From contig PTFA01000496.1 in assembly GCA_003342895.1 (NCBI GenBank), positions 186,001 through 250,000 on the forward strand: DNA of 64,000 bases, in the 5' to 3' direction. Under the pieces are notes generated by a model. That model had not been told where the DNA came from, did no database searches, and worked only from the letters and a program-made list of their open reading frames with translations. The stretch comes from Casuarius casuarius. Its lineage: Eukaryota; Chordata; Aves; Casuariiformes; Casuariidae. Positions 31,761 through 44,000 of this stretch are shown here, one piece after another. The translations under genes were made by a program, and so were the position numbers. Position 1 is the first letter of the stretch. Every line of letters starts with the position of its first letter.

Positions 31761-34700
31761 AATTAACTTTGCTAAGTCTGTTTTTAATAAGGCTAGATAT
31801 GAAAGAATCACTAAGACTAAAATATAATACACATACCACAAACATAGAAGGAGTGATTTTTTTTGAGTGTGTGGGGACACTGTGGCAAGTGGAAGGAATG
31901 AGAGTTTTCCCGTGTCTTGGATGGCAGAGTCTAAGTGGCCTGAGACACGAAGCATTAGTGCCCGCCGCCTTCAGAAACCAGAGGTGTCCGGGAGGGTAGC
32001 CCATGCCCTATGCCCCATGCACGGTGCCATCCAAAGAAAAGGGAGGGGAGGAGAGGAGCTGGACTCAGGACTGGGCCTGGTGCAGCGGAGGTGACCGTAA
32101 GGCCCCAGTCCTCGGTGTTGAGGATGGTGGGCCCCACGCCGGCCGCACAGGGAGGCAAAATCTCAGAGTTCCCAGGGCAAGCAAAAATGCCTTTTGTACC
32201 TGCACCAGCTCCAGTGAGCGCTGGGTGTGCAAGGAATGCAAGATAAGGCCCCGAAGGCATGACTCAATGCAAACAAAATAATTTGAGGAAGAACACCCAC
32301 AGAGCGGGGAGTAGTGCAGCACCTGGCATGCCTCACAGCAAGGTGGGTTTTTAGAAGTTTTCTGAAGCAGGGGAAGGGTGTATATCCAAACATATTAACA
32401 GGGCAGCATGAAAGAGAATAGCTCGAATCTAAGTAGATTATATCTACATTAGAAACCAAATTAATATTGTATCTCTACAGTCTGTATTTGCAGAGAAATG
32501 GGCAGTAAGCTGCTGCTTTTTCAGAAAACTGGCGCACACACTGGGCTTCAACTATTCCTGCGAATTTTAGGGAAAGCAAGGATATGCCCACACAGAAAAA
32601 CAGTCCAGACAAGAAGTACTTCAGAGTCGGGAGTCAGGCTTTTGTCCGCACTCTAGAGCCCCAGGAGCACAGATGGTTGTGAGTGTTGCACAAGCCTGAT
32701 CTCCACTATTCTTTATTCAGGAATTACCACTTGAACTCTGAGGATGTGGCAAGTATGTTTGTGGAGAATTGTGATTATATACAGCTCTGCATGAGTGCTA
32801 GTTATGAATCTGATGATTACTATTGTATTTATGGTGTGCACTAATGACAAGTATAATCCATTAAAATGTACGTTTCAGAATGAAATTGCGAATCAAAAAT
32901 AAATATACAGTATGGTTGTATAAATCTTGTGGGAAAAATCTGTTTATGAAATTTACTGACTTTTGAGTGCTTGGTTTCAATACGTTACTATTGCAATAAT
33001 AATAATATTCCTTTAGGAGCCCTGTTACTGTTTCCTGGTTTAAAAGAGAGAAAAATACTTCTCATCTCAACTTGATGGTAATTTCTGAGTATTCCATACT
33101 CCAGAAGCCCCAGGTTGAATTACAACACAGCATTCTGGGTTCAGGCCTGTCTGGAGAACATGGCCCATGCTGTTTTTACATGCTTGAAATCTTTTCAAAC
33201 CCACATCTCCAAAGAGATGCAAACACGTACTTCCCTCCTTTCTAACGGCTGCGAATTTCCCTGCGTTGTGACAACATTGCTCTCCAGATGAATATCACAC
33301 TGCAGATGGGACCTCTTGGTTTCCTATGATCTGTTTGTTGGTTTGTAAATATTGGTATTATTCCTTCCCTTTCTTTTCTAATAGAGCAGATTTTTCTTTT
33401 CGTTCACTCTTCTGGTGGATGACCAAAGTCCACAATCCCTAATCATTTGTTTTGCTCTTCAGAACAAAAACAGGACCCTTAAACAAAAATCAAACCAGCC
33501 AGGTTTGATGGTTTTGTGGAAATATTCTCAGACCTAAGCTGCCATGCCAAAAGCCTGGACTCCACATTTTCTTTCTTGTCTGTTATTCAGGGCAAAAGGA
33601 GTCAATAAAAGCACTTGGGATTGGGAAAGATAATACTTCATGCTTGCTCTACAATGACCCCTCCAGGTGATCAAGAAGGGTCCCACACTTCGTTCTGCTC
33701 AGCCAGGAAGGAACATTTTTCATGTACTGGAGAACATATCCAAAGGGACCTTAAGATCTGAGCACAAACAGATTGGAGGATCCCTTCCCACCCTCACAGA
33801 CAAAAGTCAAACTGAAGGCCTCTGAGAGTCCAGAAGAACAGTAAAAAAATCTAAATAAAAGCGATGGCTTTGAAAAAAAACTTCAGAGGGATTTCTTTTG
33901 CTCAGAGAGAGGAGCACATCTGGCTTAGGGTGAAAAGAGAAGTGGTGTCATCTGGGCAAAAATAAAACCATTCTCCTCAAATGTGTCCTAAAAAAAAAAG
34001 GAGGAGAGGAAAAAAAAAGAATAATCATGCATGAAGGGAAAGCAAGTTCAGGGAAAAACAAAATCTTGTAATGTTTTAGGAGGGCTTATTAGAGTGAAAA
34101 TTAAGTGTCATGCAGAGCTTTGCTTCAGTCCTGATGTCTTTTATTCAAAGAGCCATCACCCTGTAAACTCACTTTAACAACTCCCTTCAGATGAAATATA
34201 AAAATTAAAGACATTTACAACACAGCTTAGTAGCAGATGTAGTCTTACTGTGGGGGTTTAGATCAAATGGTGATGTAACCCCACCAAACGGGGTTATGGC
34301 TCTTATGAAAACCTCTCACCAGAAAAAAAACTTGGATATCTGACAAAATGTGGGGTTCTATTTTTGCTTTGAATGCCATTTCCCATTGTCAGATGGGCTT
34401 GACTTTTTATTTACCTCTGGAAGATGGAAAAAAAATTCCAATTTTGTTCCTGGATAGTTTCCCTGTTTCATAATCTTTCTCCAGCTCCCTGTTAAGGTGT
34501 AGCATAAACAGCAGGGCGTCTGCCCAGTGGAGGGTATGAAGTGAGGGCAGGTGGGACTTAGGGGGCACTTGCAGGAAGACAAACCTCAGAAGGATTGCCT
34601 GAAGTAGTCAGAGCAATTTAGCAGATTAAAACTGTCCCCGTATATTTTTCTTACTCCTCCAATAATATGAGCAGGGATGTGATCCTATAGTCAAGTCTTT

Positions 34701-35650
34701 CTTAGTAAATCCCATAGAAAAAGCTCAAAGGCAGAAGGCATTATCATTCGGCATTGATCTCTGTTGAGAAAGGAAAGGGATAATTTGGAGCACTGGGTCT
34801 CTAATGTGGTTCTTTGTTATAACTGCCCACAACATTGTCATTTTGAGATTACCATGCTTAGTGCTCTCTGTACTGGGTGTTTGGAACCCAAAGTTTGCTG
34901 ATGTGAAGGTCCACTATAGTGTCTCTTATCCTTCCCTCAGCTAAGGCATAACTGCTAGATACAGATTATATTTCATGAAAGAATGGCCACTGATACACGA
35001 CAGCAGGCATGCTCAAAAAACTGGGAAACAGCTCTTTCCCTGTTAATGAGCTGAGTGGAAAGTCGTGCTTCAAAAACGGAGTTTTCTGGCTGTGACATTC
35101 CTAAGGCCGTGGCTGAAGTCCTGGCCTACAGATTATCTATCTATGATGCTAAGGAAACTGGCAGGCTTTCTGCTGTGTGGAATTACTTTTAATGCACATG
35201 TCCCACAAAGGTAAAAGGATGGGGAATAGACTTGTTTTTGTGGAGAAGAGTTTTGTTTGAGTATCTCACAGATACTTAAAAGGCCTACCTTTGACCTACT
35301 TTTATTCGTTTAACAGGAACCATACAAAATGGTGAAAAATGAACCTCTCAAAATTGAAATCATGAGTTTCTCTCCAAAAAGGAGAAAAAGAGGAAGGCAT
35401 AAAACTGGTGGAGAGGAGAAGGGGGAGAAAATGGTTAGTTCACTGGGTCCAGTATGATTTCTGTCTTTGTGTGTGGTAAAAGAATGACTTTTGTCTTTTG
35501 TGGGATTAATTAACTCCTCCTTACAAGAAGTACCTCAGTTATAGAATACTTCATTGTCTCACTTCTCCTACTATCCATTTCCATGTTGCTCTGGAAAGTG
35601 CACGTGCGGACTTACACATCCACACCCACACAGGAAAACACTGGAGGTTT
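31761..35650. other. intergenic sequence
   Basis: No gene. Several overlapping 75-101 residue frames around 31870-32460 sit in a slightly GC-richer patch and look like chance. A-rich stretches occur near 33990 and 34010. No mobile element was recognised. Confidence 0.5.
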
Positions 35651-35930
35651 TTTGTGTGGACTTCCTGGGAGGTATAATTTGGGAAACGCATGGATGCTTG
35701 CATGGGTGATAGCTCCCATAGGGCTGAGCTGGGATCCAGCGATAAACTCCTCAAGCGGCATGTCACAGCGCAGCAGCTCAGCCGCGGGAGCGAGCCGGGA
35801 GGCTCACTCCTGCGCCCTGGCCAAGCTGCGCTTGCTGCAGCTGGGAAGCGAAGGCAAGCGCGGTCCCTCTGCCATATTTATAGTTCTCACACCCCAGCAG
35901 CTGGTTAGGAGCCAGTTCAGCCCACAACAC
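35651..35930. other. small GC-rich patch
   Basis: Contains CAGCCGCGGGAGCGAGCCGGGAGG-like sequence (about 35780) and repeated GCAGC/GCTGC motifs, with scattered CpG. Possibly a regulatory element. The frames across it match no known protein. Confidence 0.35.
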
Positions 35931-37194
35931 AATTAAGGGCAACCTTGGGGCTGCTTTAACAAACAAGAGCCCCCAAGGATTATGCCACAGTGCACACCTC
36001 TTTCCTGCTCCTCTCCTGGCTATATCCCTGAGATGTCCCCTGTGCCAAGAGCTGGGAAAATTCTCCAGGGAAATTCTCAGCTGGCTGGTTGATCTAGTTT
36101 TATGGTCCCTTTGCTATCCTGAGACCCAGACCATGGTTCATAATTTTCCTACAGAAAATACACTGTTTTGCCATTCAAATTGCTAGTAAGTTTTAAAGAA
36201 GATGACAGTCTGAACAGAAATGTTGCAAGCAGAACAGTGAAAATGCAATTTTGCTTGCATATGATTATAATCTATGTAAGTGGGACAATGAAGTGGGTAT
36301 TTGTATGCCAGAGGTATACATCCTTTGGCATATTGCTGTGCATTTTTTTTTTCTGAGAAGAATGTATCTTAAACATAACAGGCCAGCAATTTCAGTTAAG
36401 CATTGGTAGCCTTACATCCCTTCCCCTGGAAAGTAAGGATACTTTCAAGGAAAGATACCTACCTCAAAATCCTACAGTTATTGTGGATGAAGCCATCTGT
36501 CCAGACTCCTCTTACTTGAGAGCTGTGACACCACTCCCATTTCATACTGCTCCAACTTACATCTGCTCAAAGTCCTGGCTACTATGACCAGGCTGTGTCT
36601 GTCTCCCAAGAATTTCCAGTTCTCTCACTTTAATAGTAAAAATCACAGAATTCCCAAGAAGCCCAAGGAATGATAAATCTTAAAGCAGGTGTGGAGGTTT
36701 ATGCTGTCAGATGTGGGACCTGAGAGAGTAAAAAGACAATCTGGGAAAATAATACTTTTCTTATTCTTTAATTTAGGATCATGCTCAACTTTTCGTTTGA
36801 GGTTAATTTAGACTCCAACTCCCCAGATGTTCTAGACCAGCATCTAACACAACCAGGCCCCAACAGCACTAATAGAGCAATCGGCCTCAGCCAAACCCAG
36901 AGAAGAAGGAGCTGTGATAAACACCTGCCCAGAAACACTAACGTCCGTGAAGCATCATGTTGTGTCAAAGATGCTGAAAACTCCCCTGTGCCTTAGAGGA
37001 AAGAGTGTGAGGGAAGCAACTTCTGTGAGGCAAAACTTGCTTTGTGCCTCAGACAGAATGAGTTACATGAGAGGACAGGTTATCCACAGCACCTTGTCTC
37101 CCTTGACTGATGCTTCACAGAGTAGTTTTCACTTCATGGCAGAAAAATACATATCGAAGACCTAAATAAAGGAGAGAGTGTGGAATTCACCTAC

Positions 37195-37325
37195 AGGATC
37201 TACTTCTGACTCCTTCTGTAACCACCAGCCTCAGTTTACCCATCCATATAAATAAGGATGAAACTGTCTTCATACCTCACAGAGCTAGTGGCTTGTTGTT
37301 TTCTCTAAGGCTTGTAAATGTTGTG
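37195..37325 (+). mobile_element. MIR SINE fragment
   Basis: 'cctcagtttacccatccata' followed by 'aataaggatgaaactg', 'tacctcacagagctagtgg' and 'ctaaggcttgtaaatg' keeps the MIR core order (cctcagtttcctcatctgtaaaatgggg..tacctcacagggttg..gtaaagcg). Confidence 0.7.
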
Positions 37326-38372
37326 AGAGTCATAACTGACGGACCCTAGAAACGCCCAAGATGATGTTAGTGTTAGTCTGCTCCAGGTCTCAGGAGTAAG
37401 AAACTGCAAGGGTGTTGCAAGCAGAACATCTGCGTGTTCTGCTGAGGGCTCTGCACTGTGCTTCCACTACATGGATGCAAAGTGCAGGGCTCAGATGAGC
37501 TCACAGGACTATAAATGCTCTGCAGTATCTCTCAGCTTGCTCATAGGTGCAGCCTGGCTGCTTTCTGTGGGTTTATTAAACGGCGAATGTGCTCAAAAAA
37601 TCAAGAAGGAATGAAGAAGGGTGTTTTATGTGTTTGTGTGTTGCACCATGGCCAGCACAGCATTCATCTCCCCCATTCCAAAGTTCTCTGGATTTAAGAT
37701 TAAGCACCAGTGATAAGTGCTGTGTTTTCATTCTTCTTGTATTTAGACAAATGTGCTTTGCCGATGAAGCATCCCTCCCTCACCCCATCTGTTTCAATAA
37801 GCTATGCTGCGCACGGGTCTCTGGGGGCCGTCGCAGGAGTGTGCTTTACTCAGTACCCCAAGAAGCAGCAGCTGCAGCTCCTCTGCGCAACATGGCAGGG
37901 TTTGTAATTGTAAAAATGGCAGTGCTCAACTAATGACAGTGCCTATGGCACTTCTGCGCCGCGAGGAGAGAGTGCATCGTCTACAGTTTCCAAACCTTGT
38001 AACATGCAAAGACTCTTGTAGGTCTGGGAGGCACAGATCGAGCCTGAGACAAATTCATCTGCTCATCTGCCTGCTGGTGGGATCAGCTTTTCAGCCCTTG
38101 GGAAAGGTTTTTAAAAAGTAGCCAAAACTATTAGCTGTATATCTAGTCACTCCTGGCCCCGAGGCAGTGCGACTTTTCCCCCTTTCTTCCCCAGTTCTCT
38201 ATTGTTACCAAAAAAAGCAGAGGAATGTTTGGAAAGGACATTTACTTGTAAATAAAATGACATTAACTTCAGAAATCTGGGACTTGGAGCCCACAGGAGC
38301 AGACAGGCAGGATCTCCTGTGCACTGTAACCTATTTTGGCCTCATGATTACTTGTCAAATGGTTTGATTAAA

Positions 38373-38400
38373 AATAAAACTGCAAAAAAAAAAAAAAAAA
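38373..38400 (+). repeat. AATAAA plus A17 tract, possible retroposed mRNA tail
   Basis: AATAAA at 38373-38378 is followed by ACTGC and 17 A. This looks like the end of a processed retrocopy, although the 5-base spacing is shorter than normal cleavage spacing. No parent gene is recognised upstream. GAGGAGA at 38401-38407 also occurs at 37963-37969, which could be a target-site duplication or chance in purine-rich DNA. Confidence 0.3.
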
Positions 38401-40870
38401 GAGGAGAAAATTCCGAGGTCAGGACTGTAGCTTGTTTTCGCTTAATTTTAATGGCAACTTTTGCAAGGCCAAAACCTGATACACTGGGTGTATACTTTTG
38501 GCTAGGAGAGAACACTGGCGAAGGTGAGGGCAGGGTACCTGATGAAAAATAAATGGTGAGTTTTGTTCCGCCAATGCATACATATTTGGGACTGTAACAT
38601 ACAGATACTCTAACCAAAGAAATGCCTGCATTTTTGATCTTCTAGATCCTCCAATAGATCCAGGTGATTTCAAAAAAGCCGAATGCTTGAGACTATGAAT
38701 TTTCCTTGCTTTCTCATCACCAAGAAGTGCAGCCTGCTCAACTTCCCAAGTGTCACGTTGAACAAGGGCTGGCAAGGTTTGTTGTGTCAGGTGAAACCAC
38801 TTAAGACATGAAGAACACTTAAGCTCTTATCTAGTATTTGAGCGGTGTTTGTCATTGCAGGTCGGTAGTGCTTCAAAGTAGTATCCAAAGTTTAATTCCA
38901 TTTAAGAGCTGACACCATCACCATAAGCCATTTAATTTTACAGCTGTATTGTTTCTCATTTTCTTCATTAAAACAGCAAAGGCCAGTTAATACACTTATT
39001 CACTGAGCACAGAATACATATTTTACTGATTGGGCATTAAGGAGAAGTGGATGGATATCGCTGCATATCTCATAATGGAAAAGACAGATTTCAATCACTG
39101 CCATGCCTAGAGAGAAGGGAGGAAAGCAAGAAAAAGAGAGAGAGAGAGAGCGCAGAATGAAAGGTAGAAAAACAGCCCCATTTCCCCAGATCAGACACTA
39201 ATGTGTTAATGTATTCTGTCTGAACATATGATACCAAATGGAGGTGCATGAATCTCAACCCTGAAAACTCAGTGGATAGAAGAAAGCTGACTACTTAAGA
39301 CTCCCACAACAACTTCAGTACATCTCTAGACACAGCCTGGAGCAATAAAGAGTGAAAGAATTTTTATTATTTTTTTTAAGATTAGATACCCATTTTAGTA
39401 TTTAGCACATTGTTTTTAGCATTTGGAGACTCTGGCTTGTATAGCAACAATACACTCCTCTGTCATTTGTTTGGCTAGTCGTCTGTAAAAGGCAGACTTA
39501 CCAGCCATGGGTAGAAGCAGAAAATTTGCATACACACAAGAAAATGAATATGCCCCTCAGAGCGGTAACAAGGGCACCACAAGTGAGGCATTTGCCCCAG
39601 TTCTGAGTAGAGCACAAAATATATTTTACAGACTGCAGTTGCTGCTTCTGCCACCCAGGAGCACCAAGTCTTCACCAGGGATATGGGAAGGGAGAGGTTA
39701 TAAGGAAGAAGCAGGCTAAAAGTTGGCTTGGGGTGGGGAGGTGAAGAAGGCTGCTTCGGGCACTGAAGTAGGTTTCCAGGGCTCCGAGATCCCACTGAAA
39801 AACTGTTTCAGGTTTGTAGCCATGCGTTGATGCGCATCAACGAAACATACACACAAGCTTGTTGGCTATCTTCTTTGATGTTTGGCCCTAAACCTTCTGA
39901 AACGAGCCCTCCTCCCCATGCATTATTGTAGCACAAGTGATAAACAATATCTACCGCTCCAGAGCTGCCCATGGCATTCAAGAGAGACACAAGTCCCACG
40001 AGAGCTCCTTTTTTTGCGTGTGGGCATGCAGGCAGAGGTTGCTAGCATGTTTGTAGCTGAAAATGTAACCAAAATATCTTGTTCGAAGAGGAGGAAGATG
40101 AAACCTGCTGCTTATTTTTGAATATGAGCCAGCGGTGGACTGGGTAATGAGACCAACCTACTCAGAAATGGTTCAAGTGTAGGCAATAGTCAGCAGAAAC
40201 ATGACGGGCTGATGTTAGGGCAATGCTTACTCATGTAAGAGAGGGTTTGCATCAGGATATGATCCCACTGCATAAGTGGCAAGTTGCAGTATGTCACACA
40301 GGTGCTTGTCCCAATACTCCTTGCCCCATGAGATCCCGGTCCCTGCCAACACCCTTTTCCCCATTTTCATCAGTGCTAAATATTTGCCAACCTCTAACAA
40401 AATAAACAGCACACACAAAAATGAGGTGAGTGGAGCTGTTAGTTCAGACACTGCTATTTGAGAGCTCTTATAGCTCTGGGGAAATAAGTACTGAGTATGT
40501 AATCCCAGCAATGACACTAAAGGTAAATGGATTTGGGGATTTTCGTCATGTGCAGTGGTAGCAATAACAGCAGTGACAGGGCATTTGTATCCCCACATCA
40601 CATCTGGTGAAAATATTTCATCTGGGAAGCATGGCTTTTATCACATAATTTGGTCCCTTTGTTTTAGTGCCTAACGTTTCACACTGCTTGTGATCCTCAC
40701 CTGAATCGAGGCTGCAGGGTGTCACTCCACTCCAGATTCGGGGAGCCTGGGATATAAATTGAAGCCAATACATCCACTATCGGAGAAACATGTATTATTA
40801 TTAAAGCTCATTCATCACACACTGAAGTAAATACCTTGCATGAGGGAATTGGAATCATTCTCAGGGAACT

Positions 40871-41019
40871 AGATCCATCACCTTCTAAATCAGGTACATC
40901 AGCTAGTGAATCAAATGCATCACCTTTGAATTAGATGGACTCCTGGTTGAATTAGATGCATCACCTATTGAATCAAATGCATTACTATTGAATCAAAAAC
41001 TGTACGTCACCCAGTAAAT
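40871..41019 (+). repeat. degenerate 20-21-bp minisatellite
   Basis: Six successive units of 20 or 21 bp (starts 40871, 40891, 40912, 40932, 40953, 40974) and a longer seventh (40994-41019). A typical unit is CAAATGCATCACCTTTGAAT. Most start CAAATG or TAGATG and all end AAT or AAAT. Units differ at several sites, so the array is old. It lies in AT-rich unique DNA and is interrupted by stops in every frame I checked, so it is not a coding repeat. Confidence 0.8.
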
Positions 41020-44000
41020 CATGTAAATATTACCCACACTGCACGTTTAACAGCTGCATCACCAATAAGTTTAACAGATGACATGTTAAAGCTGCTATAA
41101 CATTTAAACAATTACCTTAAGGACCAAATTCAATATATCAGTCACCTGTCCTGGTAGATCAACTTTTCAGAGCCAGCAAAAACACCATGAAGAAGTTTTG
41201 GATGTTTTAAAGGTATAAATGGATGAGTAAAACCAGACAGAATAAAGAAATGGAAACCAAAATCCACTTCAACGATACCGCCATTCTAGCTTACAGCAGT
41301 TGTTGTACATTGGGATTTAAGGTACCATGATTGTTCCAAAGCATCTTTAACCACTATGTTACTTGGCTTAGAAAGGCTGAGACCATTGTTTGAAGCAGTG
41401 ATGACATTCCATCTATCACAAGATTTCCAAGCTAGGCAGCACCATAGGTGTGGAAGGATTGAGAGGTAAGACCAAATTTTATTTATCTATTTATTTATTC
41501 ATTCACAAAAGCTGAATCTGTAGGGTAAACAAAGATCCCAAGGGTAGCTTGAAATCTAAAATTCAAATTTTTTAGATCAAAAATGAATTCTCTGGAATGA
41601 GTAGCAGTCTTCAGTAGTTCTAGAATTGTACTATGATTTCTCCAAAGCATTGTTAACTGATGTTTACATTTTTGCATTCTGTTGGCAGAGCATGAGGTAA
41701 AAATGGACAACATAAGATGAACTGTGCTTTTACATCAGAAGATGAGTCAAATTCAGACCTTGAAAGATACAATTTTTTATGAATTATAATGTTTGTAAAA
41801 GTGCTGTAAACTTTCGAAAAAGGTCCTATTATTGGATATTTGCATATTTTTTATTCCCTCCTATCTGAGGAATTTCAAGCACAGGGAAGTTACCAAAATA
41901 TTACACCTCCCACCTCCTCTCTGAAATAAATGATTCTGGCTAGTCCCTTTTTACAGGTTGGAAAAATGAGGAAGGGAGCTTTGTAACGCTTCCTTTCTTC
42001 CTCCTTCCACCCAACAAATGTACCAGCAGTAGATGGGGGTGCCACCACTTCTGCCTCTGATTGACATGGTTTTGGCGGAAGTCCTCAGTCCTCCTCTGCC
42101 CCAGGTTATCCGACGGGCTGGGACACTCACAGCTACAGCTGCGGTAGTGTCTGACCTAGTGACGCACAGCTGACAGGGAGCACGGCAGGGCCACTGCTCC
42201 GAATGAGCGAGAGCTGAGTCTGTGCTGAGCTCTCCTTCTGAATTAGAGGAGTTTCTTGACGTTTGGCTTTAGCTGAAGGGGAAGCACAGAAAGCTGAAAT
42301 AGTAGTGGGGATAGATGAAGGCTTGATGCAGGCTGAGGCAGTAAGAAGAAGGAGAGGAAAGAAAGGGAAAAAGGACACCTCAGGCTGTAGATGTGTGGAG
42401 TTACTGGAATATTAAAATCCTTCAGTACAGGTGGCCAAGATCAGTGACTCCTTCATCCCTGCTCTGTGAGAGGGTAAAGGAAATGCAACTAAAAGGAGTG
42501 CGCTGAGCAAGGGAAAAGCTGGTCTGCAAGTCTAAGTGCACCTAATATGCAGTGGTTGCTCTTACCGAGTAAGTGCATCACTGTTGGTTCAGACTTACTG
42601 ACACCGAGGCATTTGGGGCATTCTCCCTGCGCTGCAAGCAATGCTCAAGCTAACAGCAGAAAGCCTAGCTGAGGCCCATGTGGGTGTGCACAGCATGTTT
42701 TCTGAACTTGCACAGCATTTACCATCTCTGAGACTATCTTAAACTAGGCTCTCTGTATCTTATTTTCCAAGTACTGTTATATTTCAGAAAAAAAGGAAAG
42801 CGTAATACTATCCTCACAAAAAAATCCCACTGAAAAGTCCTTAATGAGGACAGCTTCCTTTCCCATCCTTTGTCATCCCTGTGACACTCATGGTAAGGAA
42901 GTACTGGGAACAAGACATCCAAATTTCAATGCCCACTCGTCTGTAACAGACTGAAGTCGTATGCTCCACTCCTTAACCTCTGAAATAGTCTATTTTTTCG
43001 AGTAGCTGGTTGTTCCAGCTTTTTTCTCCCAGGTTCCCAAGGCTGCATGAGGAGAGAACAGGAAGAACAGGAACTGGCTGAGATCAGTCAGCCACTCAGT
43101 CCAATTACAGCACATGGAGTCCACTGCTGCCTTTCATGGAGGGCATGAGTGAGGAATGAAAAAACCTCATTTGTGTGACAAGGGTTACAGAAAGAAAAGA
43201 GAATGAGACTGTAGGAACGAGCTCCTCTGAAAGTGGCGAGAACAAGAGCGGGAAAGAGTTGAGCCTCTACCCATTATTTCTTCTGGATAGAGGAAAGTGT
43301 ACCTTTACATCCCTCTTTTGATGTATGCTATGCAAATCTTTTCCCTGACTAAAAGTTTTTGCTCTTTGTACCCTCAGGGCCCTGACAGACATTCCCTGGC
43401 AAATCAAGCTGTAGCAGCGTACCGTGGTGCCGCCCTGGCTGTCTGTGCCATCCCTGCCACTGGCGTTGCCATCTCCTTGCAGAGTCAGCAAAATGGGCAA
43501 ATGGGGGTGGGGGGTGCTGAAGTCTCAGCTGCTCCGGTTCACAGCTTGGCGGTTTAAATTAATGCACCAGACATGGACTGGAGCAGCTGAGGTACGGGCA
43601 CACATCCCTGCAGCTGGAGGGTGCGATTATCCTTCAAACTACTGCAGGTAGGTTTACGAGATAGTATCTGTCAGAACGATTATCGTAGCACTTGATTAGC
43701 CTCTCATCATCTGCACAAGCAGTCCACCAGCAGCCTGCCCAGATATGGGCCGTGTCCAGCCCTTGTGGCAGTAACCCATGGTAGATACTGTAGTGCTTCC
43801 TCTAAGCACAGTCGATTTGTAGGGCTGTTCGCTTTGCAGTGTACTGTACTGGATTCAATATGGAGATGATTTAGTAGATGATCTGCCCGTCTAATTCACG
43901 AGGGAAGCCATCTGTTTCAACGGGTGACTTACAGCGCCGGAGTCAATAGATGATGTATGTGACTTAGAAGGCAAGCTTGACGCTCCAGTATGAAATACTG

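Larger units (their letters stand above)
35931..40870. other. intergenic sequence with a MIR fragment and an A17 tail
   Basis: No gene found. Contains a MIR fragment (37195-37325), an A17 run after AATAAA (38373-38400) and a GA microsatellite (39130-39152). The remainder is unique sequence. Confidence 0.5.
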
